This document shows, piece after piece, positions 44,579 through 53,535 of a stretch of 64,000 nt of DNA. The notes beneath the pieces are model-generated. The model saw only the letters and a list, made by a program, of their open reading frames with translations, made no database searches and had not been told where the DNA came from. The DNA is from Paenibacillus planticolens. GTDB lineage: Bacteria > Bacillota > Bacilli > Paenibacillales > NBRC-103111. Where the stretch lies: contig NZ_WHNZ01000013.1 in NCBI RefSeq assembly GCF_013141725.1, positions 62,001 through 126,000 on the forward strand, in the 5' to 3' direction. Within the stretch, counting starts at the first letter, position 1. Each line of letters starts with the position of its first letter. The position numbers and the translations under genes were made by a program.

Positions 44579-45766
44579 TTATTCAAATTGTTTAACGGTA
44601 TCGGCGGAGAGCATGTTCGTGTACAGGAATTGATAGAATCGACTTCTTTCAGTCGGTGATACCCGATTGTAGATGTCGGCAACCGCTTCTTGACCTCGCC
44701 AATAGCTGTAAATAAAAGGTGCTCTCAATGTATGTGTAATAAATCGGAGACGAGTGGCAATCCAATCGTCATCGCCGAAAGCAAATTGCTTCAGGAAGTC
44801 CCTTACGTCCTCTAAAGGTTTGTTCTCACAATGAATCATATGAGCAGCATTGAGGCCGGCGATGGAACGAATCTGCTGATATATTTTGTAACAGAGGTCA
44901 TCTTTGGTAGCAGCCCAATCAATGAAATGAATACCGTTATCAGCGATTCCCTCGAAAACGGAGCTGCTGGCTGTATTCGTAATAACTAGCGCAGCATCGA
45001 GAGGCAGCTCGCCTGCTTGAACACCCAATTCGCGAACTCGTATATGTGTCGTGTGTCCAGGGTAACACTCATGCGTCACCAGGTGCTTCAAGCCCTCGTA
45101 CGTGTAAGACAAACTGCCATTCAAGTTCATTTTGCCATTTACATAATCGCAGTAAGCGTTATAAGGAACGCCGTAGACGAGTACGGGCGCTACTTCGACA
45201 TCTTCAATCTGTGGAAACATGGTTTGCACGACCCGTTCCTTGCCAGCGGCCAATAGCTCTTTCAGCACGGACTCAACCTCACCGTTAGGAACGTGACGCG
45301 CCATTAACCAAGCACTTACTTTTTCGGACAAAGTCCCCTTGTACCCATTGTCAGCAAGAGCTGCATCCAATTTTCGATGTAAATGGTTCCTCTCTGAGAC
45401 GGATACGGGATTCTCATTGACGTAAAGAAACCGTCTTACTTTTTCGCGAAAAGGAATTTGTAACCCGGAGCACCAATCGACTAATCCGAGCAAAGAACCG
45501 ATTTGCTGCTGCATATAATTTCTGCGCGTTTCACTAACGATGCCCGCATACTGTCTGCCAAGGTCATGCAGATCGTCGGTTACTTGACGCCAATCCGAAT
45601 ACGGACGTGCGACCTCTTGGGTAAGATTGATCGGCACCAAGCCTTCGCGGTCGAAGGAAGCTTCCTTGCTATCCCCCTTCTCCGAGCGGTAAAGTTGATC
45701 CATCCCGAGCACAATCTGCGCGTAGGACTCAGACAATTTGAGGTCAACCGGGTCCCATTTCATCAT
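44579..45766 (-). CDS. DUF885-like metallopeptidase
   Basis: This 395-residue protein has the zinc-site-like motif HECYPGHTTH in its second half, followed about 40 residues later by SSVFEGIADNG, which may supply the third ligand. These resemble DUF885 proteins, which are distant relatives of M2/M3-type peptidases. It is predicted soluble. The ATG overlaps the stop of the aspartoacylase-like gene by ATGA. It probably hydrolyses an imported peptide-like compound; this is inference. Confidence 0.75.
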   Translation of the reverse strand: MMKWDPVDLKLSESYAQIVLGMDQLYRSEKGDSKEASFDREGLVPINLTQEVARPYSDWRQVTDDLHDLGRQYAGIVSETRRNYMQQQIGSLLGLVDWCSGLQIPFREKVRRFLYVNENPVSVSERNHLHRKLDAALADNGYKGTLSEKVSAWLMARHVPNGEVESVLKELLAAGKERVVQTMFPQIEDVEVAPVLVYGVPYNAYCDYVNGKMNLNGSLSYTYEGLKHLVTHECYPGHTTHIRVRELGVQAGELPLDAALVITNTASSSVFEGIADNGIHFIDWAATKDDLCYKIYQQIRSIAGLNAAHMIHCENKPLEDVRDFLKQFAFGDDDWIATRLRFITHTLRAPFIYSYWRGQEAVADIYNRVSPTERSRFYQFLYTNMLSADTVKQFE

Positions 45767-46710
45767 AGGGTAGACTCGCCTTCTGCGGTATCCAAGTTGC
45801 CAATCATGAAGCCGTAGTCGCCTGGATTTACTTTTTGAACCAAGCCGCGCATTAAAATAACGATGTTTCGCTCAAAAGGAGTATGGATCACCTCTAGCTC
45901 TTCAAAGGTTTGAGGGTTATAAGTACGTGATAAAACTTGCTTGCCTTCAATAATGGAACCTACAGCGCTGAAGTCGAATTCAGGCACCATGACGCCCCCT
46001 TGGCGAGGTCGAATAATTTTGATTTCGGTTACCACAGTCTGCTTTGGAGGCGCAACAACTGGTTCAGGAATCATTTCCAAATGGCGCATACAATTCAATA
46101 TGCCTTCAACCCCACGTTCGATATCCTTCTCAAAGTTTGGACCGCCGCCTACCTCAACCGTTACGCTAGGAATTCCTTTCGCTGCCGTATAGGTGACCGT
46201 AGTTCCTTCATAAGACTGGGAAGGACGATACAGCAAAGGGAAATTAAACGCTCTGGACAACGCTTCATCATTCTGAATATAGACGTAATCCACAATAGGA
46301 ACGGCGCCGCCAGCGTGCAAATCAATATAAGCATCCAGCGTGCTAAGGAAATTTTCCACAATCGAATGTGCAAGCTGCTCGGTCACCCAGCCGTCCGGGT
46401 CGCCAGGGAATACGCGGTTCAAGTTCGTCATATCGAGAGGTGTATTTCGTGTCAACGATTCAAAGGCAAGCTGGTTAGCGACGGGTAATATTTTTACCGT
46501 TCCGGACAACTTTTGCTCATCAATACGCGCTGCAACTCGTCTCAAAATCTCCGCGCCGATAATCTCATCGCCATGAATGACCGCGGACAAGCCTAGAACT
46601 GGCCCCGGTTGCTTGCCGTGGATTGTATGGATGGGAAGCGTCACCTTGACCCCATTGGATAGGTGCGTGACAACAACCTCATTGAATTCGCGAGTTCCTG
46701 CTTTGCTCAT
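45763..46710 (-). CDS. Succinylglutamate desuccinylase/aspartoacylase-family hydrolase
   Basis: This 315-residue M14-like zinc hydrolase has the metal motif VIHGDEIIGAE (His and Glu), NLNRVFPGDPDG, the second metal segment DAYIDLHAGG and a catalytic Glu in VTVEVGGGPNFE. The C-terminal ~80 residues form the family's beta domain. Members cleave N-acyl amino acids or related amides. It lies between the permease genes and the DUF885-like gene. Confidence 0.88.
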   Translation of the reverse strand: MSKAGTREFNEVVVTHLSNGVKVTLPIHTIHGKQPGPVLGLSAVIHGDEIIGAEILRRVAARIDEQKLSGTVKILPVANQLAFESLTRNTPLDMTNLNRVFPGDPDGWVTEQLAHSIVENFLSTLDAYIDLHAGGAVPIVDYVYIQNDEALSRAFNFPLLYRPSQSYEGTTVTYTAAKGIPSVTVEVGGGPNFEKDIERGVEGILNCMRHLEMIPEPVVAPPKQTVVTEIKIIRPRQGGVMVPEFDFSAVGSIIEGKQVLSRTYNPQTFEELEVIHTPFERNIVILMRGLVQKVNPGDYGFMIGNLDTAEGESTL

Positions 46711-46735
46711 CTCTTAGTTCCTCCTGTATATCCGG

Positions 46736-47590
46736 CTATTTGTTTTTCAGTTTCGTGTCTGTCAAATCACGCAACCCGTCACCCAGCAAATTAAATCCGA
46801 GTACGGTTATCATTATGGCAATACCGGGATAGATCGACATGAAAGGAGCTTCCCCGAAAAATTTCATTCCAAACGACAATGTCCACCCCCAGCTTGACTC
46901 CGGCGGCTGGATACCTAAGCCAAGAAAGCTTAGCGTCGCTTCTGCAACAATCGCCTGACCCAGTCCAAGCGTAGCAACGACAATTATCGGCGCCAAGCAG
47001 TTCGGCAAGATGTTGAAGAAGATAATGCGGAAATCGCTGGAACCAATCGTTCGAGCGGCTTGAATATACTCTTCTTCCTTAACGATGAGCACGTTGGCGC
47101 GCACAATCCGGGCATAGCTGGTCCAATAAATAAGCCCTAGCGCAATAATGACGTTTTTGATTCCCGGACCAAGCGCAGCGACAAAAGCAATGGCTAGCAA
47201 TAGCACCGGAAAGGATAGCACGATGTCGACGAAGCGCATAATCATCGTGTCGATCCATCCTCCGTAGTAGCCGGAAATCAAGCCTAAAGTCACTCCGATG
47301 ACGAGGGCAACGACGACTGCGATGAAACCAACCTCCAATGAAACTCTCGCACCGTATATGATTCGGGTATATAAGTCTCTTCCGAATTGGTCCGTTCCTA
47401 GCAGATGTCCTCCTTGTAAAGGCTTGACTAGCCGATCTTGGACGACCATTTCATAAGGATCATGGGTAGCAAGCAGAGGAGCGAAGATCGCCGTAAGGAT
47501 GACAATACTAACGATTATTGCCCCGACTAGGGCTCCTTTGCTTCTTGTTACTGTCGAAAACCATACTCTAGTACTTACTTGTGGATGCAC
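46736..47590 (-). CDS. Peptide ABC transporter permease (DppC-like)
   Basis: This 284-residue membrane protein has the DppC/OppC layout: one N-terminal helix (GALVGAIIVSIVILTAIFA), the periplasmic-type loop with LLGTDQFGRDLYTRIIYGAR, then five helices with the EAA motif RTIGSSDFRIIFFNILPNCL. It ends LLGDGLRDLTDTKLKNK. It starts with GTG behind GGAGGGAGG. Partner of the DppB-like permease upstream. Confidence 0.93.
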   Translation of the reverse strand: MHPQVSTRVWFSTVTRSKGALVGAIIVSIVILTAIFAPLLATHDPYEMVVQDRLVKPLQGGHLLGTDQFGRDLYTRIIYGARVSLEVGFIAVVVALVIGVTLGLISGYYGGWIDTMIMRFVDIVLSFPVLLLAIAFVAALGPGIKNVIIALGLIYWTSYARIVRANVLIVKEEEYIQAARTIGSSDFRIIFFNILPNCLAPIIVVATLGLGQAIVAEATLSFLGLGIQPPESSWGWTLSFGMKFFGEAPFMSIYPGIAIMITVLGFNLLGDGLRDLTDTKLKNK

Positions 47591-47605
47591 GAGCCTCCCT
47601 CCTTA

Positions 47606-48589
47606 TTATTGCTGAATTTTCGGGTTTACGACGGCGTATAAAATATCCACAATAAGGTTGGTTATGGCGAACATGAAGGCGACTACGAATACCGTTCCTT
47701 GAATGACGGGAAAATCGCGCTGGCTTATTGCCGTAATAGCAAGGCGTCCGATTCCTGGCCAGGCAAAAATCGTTTCGGTCACAATAGCCCCGCCGAGCAT
47801 CCCTCCGAACTGCAGACCTACAATGGTGATAACCGGAATTAGCGCATTGCGGAACGCATGCTTCATAATAACTTTAAACGTACTGACTCCCTTAGCTTCA
47901 GCCGTCCGCACATAATCCTCCTTCAGCACCTCCAACATGGTGGACCGCACCATTCGGGTGATCAGTGCAGCGCTCGTAATACCTAATGTAAATGCCGGAA
48001 GGAGCAGCTTTTTCAAGCTAAACACCAAGTCGTACACGTTCCCGGTCGAGACCGCCGTCTCCAACGCTTCTGTTAGCGGCTCTCCTCGCCCGAATGATGG
48101 AAGCCAGTTCAATTGAACAGAGAATGCGATAATGAGCAGCATCCCCATCCAGAACACCGGCATGGATACGCCAATTTGTGCAAAGAACATATTGGCATAG
48201 TCCAGCCACGAAAATTGCTTAACCGCCGATAGGATGCCAAGCGGAATGGCAATAAGCAGCGCAATGATCATTGCCGCAATAGCTAATTCCAGCGTGGCCG
48301 GCAAATGGGTCATGATTAACTTGGATACCGGTTCATCTTGAAAGATAGAACGGCCTAAATTGCCTGTTGCCAGATGCTTCAAAAAAACGAACAACTGAAC
48401 ATATAGCGGCTCGTTTAAGCCTAGAATATTGCGTAATCGCTCAACTTCACTCGGCGGCGCGTCCTGACCGAGCAAGACTAGCGCTGGATCTCCCGGAATC
48501 ATATGAAGCAGAAAAAATACAATGACTGAAATGCCTAAGAGTACCGGAATTAGTTGCAGCATTCGCTTGCCTACGTAAGTTGCCAACAA
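47606..48589 (-). CDS. Peptide ABC transporter permease (DppB-like)
   Basis: This ~327-residue permease starts at a TTG at 48587-48589 behind AAGGAGTGG; the longer frame upstream has no good site. It has the DppB features: helix 1 with LIPVLLGISVIVFFLLHMIPGD, RLRNILGLNEPLYVQ, an EAA loop TAEAKGVSTFKVIMKHAFRN, and AWPGIGRLAITAISQRDFP near the end. Confidence 0.92.
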   Translation of the reverse strand: MLATYVGKRMLQLIPVLLGISVIVFFLLHMIPGDPALVLLGQDAPPSEVERLRNILGLNEPLYVQLFVFLKHLATGNLGRSIFQDEPVSKLIMTHLPATLELAIAAMIIALLIAIPLGILSAVKQFSWLDYANMFFAQIGVSMPVFWMGMLLIIAFSVQLNWLPSFGRGEPLTEALETAVSTGNVYDLVFSLKKLLLPAFTLGITSAALITRMVRSTMLEVLKEDYVRTAEAKGVSTFKVIMKHAFRNALIPVITIVGLQFGGMLGGAIVTETIFAWPGIGRLAITAISQRDFPVIQGTVFVVAFMFAITNLIVDILYAVVNPKIQQ

Positions 48590-48662
48590 GCCCACTCCTT
48601 CCACAAGATTACCTTGAAGAAGGAGAGATTCCACAGTGAAAGGAATCCCTCCTTCCCCGCTT

Positions 48663-50282
48663 TTACTTCTTGATCACAACGTCCTTCAGACTATACATGC
48701 TGCCTTTCGGATGCGCTTTAAACCCTGATACATTGTTATTAAAGACGACGTAGTAGCCTTGATACAGCAGAACGTCGTAAGCAACTTCATCCGTTACGAT
48801 TTTGGCTGCCTCTTGGTAAATTTTTGTACGCTCGCCCTGATTCAGCGTCGTTCTTCCTTTTTCCAGCAATTCGTCCACTTTCGGGTTCACATATTTCCCA
48901 TAGTTATTGCCGCTTTTCGAATTGAACTTGTCGTACATCGCTTTATCCGGATCTGTTAGATTCAACCAGCCCAACAAGGCGATATCGAACTTCTGTGCAA
49001 GCAGATTGGCGCTTAATGTAGCGAATTCAGTCGTCGATACTTTTGTATCAATTCCCACTTTTTTGAACTCATTTTGCAAGTATTCCACAGCTTGCATCCG
49101 GTTCGGATCTTCCGTGTGCGTGGATAAAGTAATCGTCAGCTTTGTACCGTTTTTATCCAAAATACTATCTCCATCCGAGTCCTTCCATCCCGCTTCCGCT
49201 AAAAGCGCCTTCGCTTTGGCTGGATCGTATGGATAGCCGGCAATGCTATCCGTATAAGCCCAAGAAGGAGGAATTAGAGGCGATTTACCCGGTTTATCCA
49301 TACTTTGATACAACTTCTCTGAGATCGTATTTTTGTCAACCAGATAAGCAATCGCCTGACGTACCTTTACATCGGACAAAATCGGATTGGTCGTGTTAAA
49401 GTTCAAATATGTAAAACCTAGACCTTCGGTTGAGATGACGGTGAAATCTTTCTTCGACTGCATAGTTTTAATATCCTGAGGCGAAAGCGGCGTATGAACC
49501 AAATCAATATCCTTTGCTTGCAGCGCAGATACGCGAGTTGTATTATCGGGAATAATGTAATAAGTCACTTTCTTCGTCTTTGGAGCGCCGCCCCAGTATT
49601 TGTCGTTAGCTTCAAAGCTAATTTTGCTGTTCTTATCCCATTTTGTGAACTTATACGGGCCTGTTCCAATCGGCTTCGTAGACAGCGAGTCATCTTTCTT
49701 CTCGGCGATATGCTTAGGTACGATTCCAATATCCATGTAGCTCAGAAGAGGTGCATACGGCTGCTTTAGCGTAAATTTAACTGTAGACTCGTTCACTACC
49801 TCAACCTTGGAGATTGGCGAAAACAAGCTGGCATTTGGCGCCTTGAAGCTAGGATCGATTAACGTGTCGAATGTATACTTCACATCTTCGGCAGTGAAAG
49901 GTGTATTGTCGTGGAACATAACACCCTTGCGCAAAGTAAATATCCATGTGACCGGATCGGGATTTTCCCATTTTTCGGCAAGTGCCGGCTGAGGCTCCAG
50001 TTTGCTTGACATCACGATAAGGCCGTCATAAATCAGTTCCGCCGATCTTACAGCAGTAGTGTCCCGAGCCAGCCTTGAATCTAAAGTGCCCGCATCGACG
50101 TCCAGCCCTACTCTGATTTCATCAGCGCTGGCCTGTGTCGATTGCGCTGCTTGTGTTGACTGTGCCGATGATGTTGATTGTGCCGAATCCTTCGGCGTCG
50201 TCTCTTGATACGTGCATCCAGTCAATGTAAGACCTGCAATTAAAAGCATCGATACGAACGAACCGAACCCTTTTTTAGCCAT
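48663..50282 (-). CDS. Peptide ABC transporter substrate-binding lipoprotein (DppA/OppA-like)
   Basis: This ~539-residue SBP family 5 lipoprotein has a signal ending in the lipobox LTGC and a Ser/Thr/Gln linker (SAQSTSSAQSTQAAQSTQAS). The binding domain has AEKWENPDPVTWIFTLRKGV, FTAEDVKYTFDTLID, KPIGTGPYKFTKWD and NRMQAVEYLQNEFKKVGID. It delivers the substrate to the DppBC permeases. The ATG at 50280-50282 is preferred behind AGAGGAG; an ATG seven codons upstream is also possible. Confidence 0.92.
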   Translation of the reverse strand: MAKKGFGSFVSMLLIAGLTLTGCTYQETTPKDSAQSTSSAQSTQAAQSTQASADEIRVGLDVDAGTLDSRLARDTTAVRSAELIYDGLIVMSSKLEPQPALAEKWENPDPVTWIFTLRKGVMFHDNTPFTAEDVKYTFDTLIDPSFKAPNASLFSPISKVEVVNESTVKFTLKQPYAPLLSYMDIGIVPKHIAEKKDDSLSTKPIGTGPYKFTKWDKNSKISFEANDKYWGGAPKTKKVTYYIIPDNTTRVSALQAKDIDLVHTPLSPQDIKTMQSKKDFTVISTEGLGFTYLNFNTTNPILSDVKVRQAIAYLVDKNTISEKLYQSMDKPGKSPLIPPSWAYTDSIAGYPYDPAKAKALLAEAGWKDSDGDSILDKNGTKLTITLSTHTEDPNRMQAVEYLQNEFKKVGIDTKVSTTEFATLSANLLAQKFDIALLGWLNLTDPDKAMYDKFNSKSGNNYGKYVNPKVDELLEKGRTTLNQGERTKIYQEAAKIVTDEVAYDVLLYQGYYVVFNNNVSGFKAHPKGSMYSLKDVVIKK

Positions 50283-50368
50283 GACCCACACTTCTCCTCT
50301 CATTTGTTCCAGATCTTCTCAGACATTCCATTCGCGCCTTGCTGCAATACCCGTCAAACGTTCCTTGC

Positions 50369-51457
50369 TCAATGTATATCGAAATAGGTCACCTCTTTCG
50401 GGCTTCGAGTAAGGAGTTCGCACCCATTGCTCGTCACCGCTACAATATCCTCTATGCGGATTCCGAATTCGTCAGGCAAATAAATCCCTGGTTCCACACT
50501 GAATACCATTCCCTCCTGGATTTCATCCTGATTATTGCGATGGAGGAACGGCCCTTCATGCAGCTCTAGTCCCAACCCGTGGCCGGTGCGATGTGTAAAA
50601 TAGCGATCGTAGCCCCATTTGGTAAACTCTCGTCGAATCGAAAGATCGATCTCGGCAAATGATACGCCGGGCTTCACGAGGCTAATAGCTTGCTCCTGTG
50701 CAAATTGTACGATTTTATAAATTTCTTCGAAGCGGCTGTTCGGTTTCCCATAAAACAACGTTCGCGTAATATCCGAGCAATAGTGTCTGAACAGTCCCCC
50801 CATATCGATTACAACGGCCTGGTCCGGGAGCAAAACTGTATCACCCAATTCGTGATGTGGATTTGCGCTGTTTCGGCCAAAACCAATAATGGGCTTAAAA
50901 GAAAGCTCACTAACCTGATGCTCCCCAAAAAAGCTGCGGATCGTCTCCGCCACTTGCATTTCTGTTGCAGGAAGATGCTGCAACTGAATGACTTGATGCA
51001 TAACCGCGTCCGCAATTCGAGAAGATTGCTGCAAAATTTGAATTTCCTCTGCATCTTTAATCTCACGCAGCTTTTCTACAACCGTGCTTTTCCTAATTTC
51101 AAGAGACGGCTTCAAGCTCATGGTGTCGATCAGAAAATGGCTAGGCCAGCTCTGATCAACGCCAAGCACCTTATTCCTCAAGCATGAGCCGAGCAGACGG
51201 ATTGGATCATCCTCGTCTTTCCAAACGAGCAATTCAATCCCCTGCGGCAGCGTAAGTTGACCGACGAACATTTCATGAATAATGAGCTTAGGCGGAGCAT
51301 TCAGATCAAGCAGCAAACAGCTCAATCTTTCACCCGTGTTAATCGCTTGCCCAGTTAAATAGTACATATTGTACTTTGAACTGACCAGAAGATGCCCGAT
51401 CTCCGCCCCTTGCATAAGCTGCAAGCACTTTTTCACACGATCTGTAAACACATTCAC
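50369..51457 (-). CDS. M24-family Xaa-Pro peptidase, second copy
   Basis: This 362-residue protein has an N-terminal creatinase-like domain and a C-terminal pita-bread domain. The metal-ligand motifs are present: VVIDMGGLFRHYCSDITRT (two Asp), HRTGHGLGLELHEGP (His), FSVEPGIY (Glu) and GIRIEDIV (Glu). It is therefore likely an active dimetal aminopeptidase/prolidase for Xaa-Pro bonds. It starts with GTG behind AAAGGGGAT, 51 bp after the first M24 gene. Confidence 0.9.
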   Translation of the reverse strand: MNVFTDRVKKCLQLMQGAEIGHLLVSSKYNMYYLTGQAINTGERLSCLLLDLNAPPKLIIHEMFVGQLTLPQGIELLVWKDEDDPIRLLGSCLRNKVLGVDQSWPSHFLIDTMSLKPSLEIRKSTVVEKLREIKDAEEIQILQQSSRIADAVMHQVIQLQHLPATEMQVAETIRSFFGEHQVSELSFKPIIGFGRNSANPHHELGDTVLLPDQAVVIDMGGLFRHYCSDITRTLFYGKPNSRFEEIYKIVQFAQEQAISLVKPGVSFAEIDLSIRREFTKWGYDRYFTHRTGHGLGLELHEGPFLHRNNQDEIQEGMVFSVEPGIYLPDEFGIRIEDIVAVTSNGCELLTRSPKEVTYFDIH

Positions 51458-51508
51458 TCGAATAATCCCCTTTCGTCCATCCTGATCTGTCCTATCCTAA
51501 CAAAGTCT

Positions 51509-52699
51509 TCAATGACAGATCATCGATTCCAGATCTCGAGGATAATAGGTGAGCATTTCCATCCCGTTCTCTGTGACGAGAATCGTCTCCGCATGCCGGA
51601 ACCCACCTAGCTCCTTCACATAGATACCCGGCTCCACTGAAAAAATCATGCCTGCTTGAAGAATCGTAGGGTCTCCTGTATCGAAGAACGGCGCTTCATG
51701 ATTCCTTAAGCCGAGCGAATGGCCCGTGTGATGGCGAGTCAGGTGAGCGACGCCAGATTCTTGTAAAAAGCGCTGCACTTCTTTATCCACTTCCGATGCC
51801 GGTATACCGGCGCGAATCGTACGGAAGGCTACATTTTGCGCCTCGACCATAAGGTTAAAGTAGTGCTCCTGTTCTTTGCTTACTTCCTGCACGAACATGG
51901 TTCGCTCCAATTCGCTGTGATAGCCCCATACAGCCGCATCGGCGCCTGTTACAAGCGTGTCTCCCCGTTTTAAAGTGATACTCTGCGTAACCGCATGCGG
52001 AATAGCGGACATCGGGCCTACCTGACCGCGGAATACGGCAATCACATTCTGACCGTAGCCTCCATATGGCTTGTAATCGTTTCCAAGTGCATCTAGCATA
52101 ATTAAGGATGCTTCATGACTGGCACGGCTTTCGATTTCAATTGCATCTACGCCCGGCTTGGCATACTTTTGCAATAATCGATGGGCGAGGTGCGACCATC
52201 TCAGCGATTCCTTAATCAGCTCAATCTCATTCGGTGATTTCACATACCTTGCTTCCTCGACCCAACCATACAGAGATACGAATCTCTTCGCGGTCACAAG
52301 ATCGCTGATTCTAGGTCCTCGATATCCCATCGGCGAGCCGTATCCGTCCGAATCAAACCCGATTGTTTTAGATGCAAACTGGTAATCAATCAAAATATCC
52401 TTGAGATATTCCATCGGATGGCGAAGGCCGGGATACTCCGGATAGGAATGAACGAAATCTGCTCCGGCATATAGCTCGGCATGCTCATGCTCCAACGCAG
52501 GAACGAACATGTGAGACCGTCCGGAGGGATCAATCAATAGCCCCATTGGTCTTTCAGTAGGATGGAAATGAAACCCAGTTAAATAAAAAATGTCAATGGC
52601 ATTAAATAAAATTGCACATTCCACATCGCTGGCATGAAGCCTTGAAATAAATTTGTTCCGGCGCTCCATAATTTCTTCTTTCGGTATCGCTAATAGCAT
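51509..52699 (-). CDS. M24-family Xaa-Pro peptidase, first copy
   Basis: This 396-residue paralog also has both domains, but its ligands differ. The first-motif region reads LVTGADAAVWGYHSELERT, keeping only one of the two expected Asp; the rest are present: HHTGHSLGLRNHEAP (His), FSVEPGIY (Glu), GFRHAETILV. The missing Asp suggests altered metal binding or a non-peptidase (creatinase-type) reaction. The ATG follows GGGGGGTCACC. It is the first gene after the structured leader. Confidence 0.85.
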   Translation of the reverse strand: MLLAIPKEEIMERRNKFISRLHASDVECAILFNAIDIFYLTGFHFHPTERPMGLLIDPSGRSHMFVPALEHEHAELYAGADFVHSYPEYPGLRHPMEYLKDILIDYQFASKTIGFDSDGYGSPMGYRGPRISDLVTAKRFVSLYGWVEEARYVKSPNEIELIKESLRWSHLAHRLLQKYAKPGVDAIEIESRASHEASLIMLDALGNDYKPYGGYGQNVIAVFRGQVGPMSAIPHAVTQSITLKRGDTLVTGADAAVWGYHSELERTMFVQEVSKEQEHYFNLMVEAQNVAFRTIRAGIPASEVDKEVQRFLQESGVAHLTRHHTGHSLGLRNHEAPFFDTGDPTILQAGMIFSVEPGIYVKELGGFRHAETILVTENGMEMLTYYPRDLESMICH

Positions 52700-52758
52700 G
52701 GTGACCCCCCTTTTTCAAATGAAAAATTGTTGAAATTGCACAATTCAGAAAACAAAAA

Positions 52759-52816
52759 TACCAAGCGAAACTAATCCTCCTTATCAATCAATAAGGAAAG
52801 ATGAGTCAGCTTGGTA
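52759..52816 (-). terminator. Long leader hairpin with U-run (candidate attenuator)
   Basis: On the minus strand TACCAAGC (52809-52816) pairs with GCTTGGTA (52759-52766). An imperfect inner helix contains ACTCATC/GATTAGT, and an apical TCCTTAT-TGATTG-ATAAGGA. TATTTTTGTTTT follows at once. It lies 60 bp before the first peptidase start, downstream of a promoter, so it can stop transcription before the operon. Confidence 0.75.
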
Positions 52817-52903
52817 CTTAAGTTCTGAACGTATGAATAGGGGCTGCCTATTCACAGGAACTTAGGCTCGCTGTTCAATACATGTAATTGTTAATAACTT
52901 ATG
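52817..52903 (-). promoter_or_regulatory. Structured 5' leader of the peptide operon
   Basis: Upstream of the terminator hairpin the minus-strand leader can form CTAAGTTC pairing with GAACTTAAG, enclosing TGAATAGG pairing with CCTATTCA. No T-box consensus, SAM, lysine or other riboswitch core that I know is recognisable. It could hold the sensing part of an attenuator. Confidence 0.45.
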
Positions 52904-52909
52904 TATAAA

Positions 52910-52938
52910 AATATAAATGAATTTTCAAAAAATTTCAA
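52910..52938 (-). promoter_or_regulatory. Promoter of the peptide-utilisation operon
   Basis: Minus strand TTGAAA (52933-52938), exactly 17-base spacer, TATATT (52910-52915). Predicted start at about 52903, giving a leader of about 200 nt before the first peptidase gene. It lies just after the DUF3870 stop codon. Confidence 0.6.
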
Positions 52939-52957
52939 CTGTTTTGTTTCCAACTTG

Positions 52958-53290
52958 TTACTGCTTCATGGATTTATAGATCTCAAACTGATTGTATGCA
53001 TCTAGAATGGCCATGATGATCGCTTTCTTTCCTAGTCCGAAATAGCGACTCTCGAACCTCTTAATCGGGGTCTCTACCCCTTCCTTCAGATCATGATTCA
53101 CTAATATATCTTTGAGAAAGCCTGTACACATGTTCGTGATAAACGTGCTGGAGACATTAATAATCCGATCCGTTTCTGGGTCAATCTCAAAACCTATTCC
53201 CATGACACCATAAAGATTTTTCGCTGCCATGCCATCTGGCAAACGTGAATAACCCGTACAAATAATGGTATCCATGCGCCCACTGTTCAA
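52958..53290 (-). CDS. DUF3870-family protein
   Basis: The ~110-residue product, starting at a TTG at 53288-53290 behind GAAGGGGG, has the family pattern TIICTGYSRLPDGMAAKNLY, GVMGIGFEIDPETDRI, SSTFITNMCTGFLKDIL, and GLGKKAIIMAILDAYNQF at the C-terminus. Function is unknown. It lies just upstream of the peptide operon on the same strand and may be part of the same system or its regulator. Confidence 0.8.
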   Translation of the reverse strand: MNSGRMDTIICTGYSRLPDGMAAKNLYGVMGIGFEIDPETDRIINVSSTFITNMCTGFLKDILVNHDLKEGVETPIKRFESRYFGLGKKAIIMAILDAYNQFEIYKSMKQ

Positions 53291-53329
53291 AATGGAAGCC
53301 CCCTTCGAATCATTTGTCCTATCAAGCAT

Positions 53330-53535
53330 TTCTTTAATAATAAATCAATATGAAATTGCTTTCCAGAGCTAATTTGGAGGGAGTGATTGAAGGTTGGTTG
53401 CATAATGATTAGTTATTTAAGGAGATGGGAATTCGTGTAAACTAAAATATCTCACATAAGCATTCGGAGCTAGATCGGCTTTGAGTATATCTTATGGGAG
53501 AGCATTATTTCTTATAGCTACCTTCCGCTACCTCA
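53330..53535. other. Intergenic region upstream of the DUF3870 gene
   Basis: AT-rich, no gene supported. It leads into repeat copy C. Confidence 0.3.

Noticed and set aside
52700..52940. T-box riboswitch upstream of the peptide operon
   Set aside because: The conserved T-box AGGGTGGNACCGCG and the Stem I motifs are absent; retained only as an unclassified leader.
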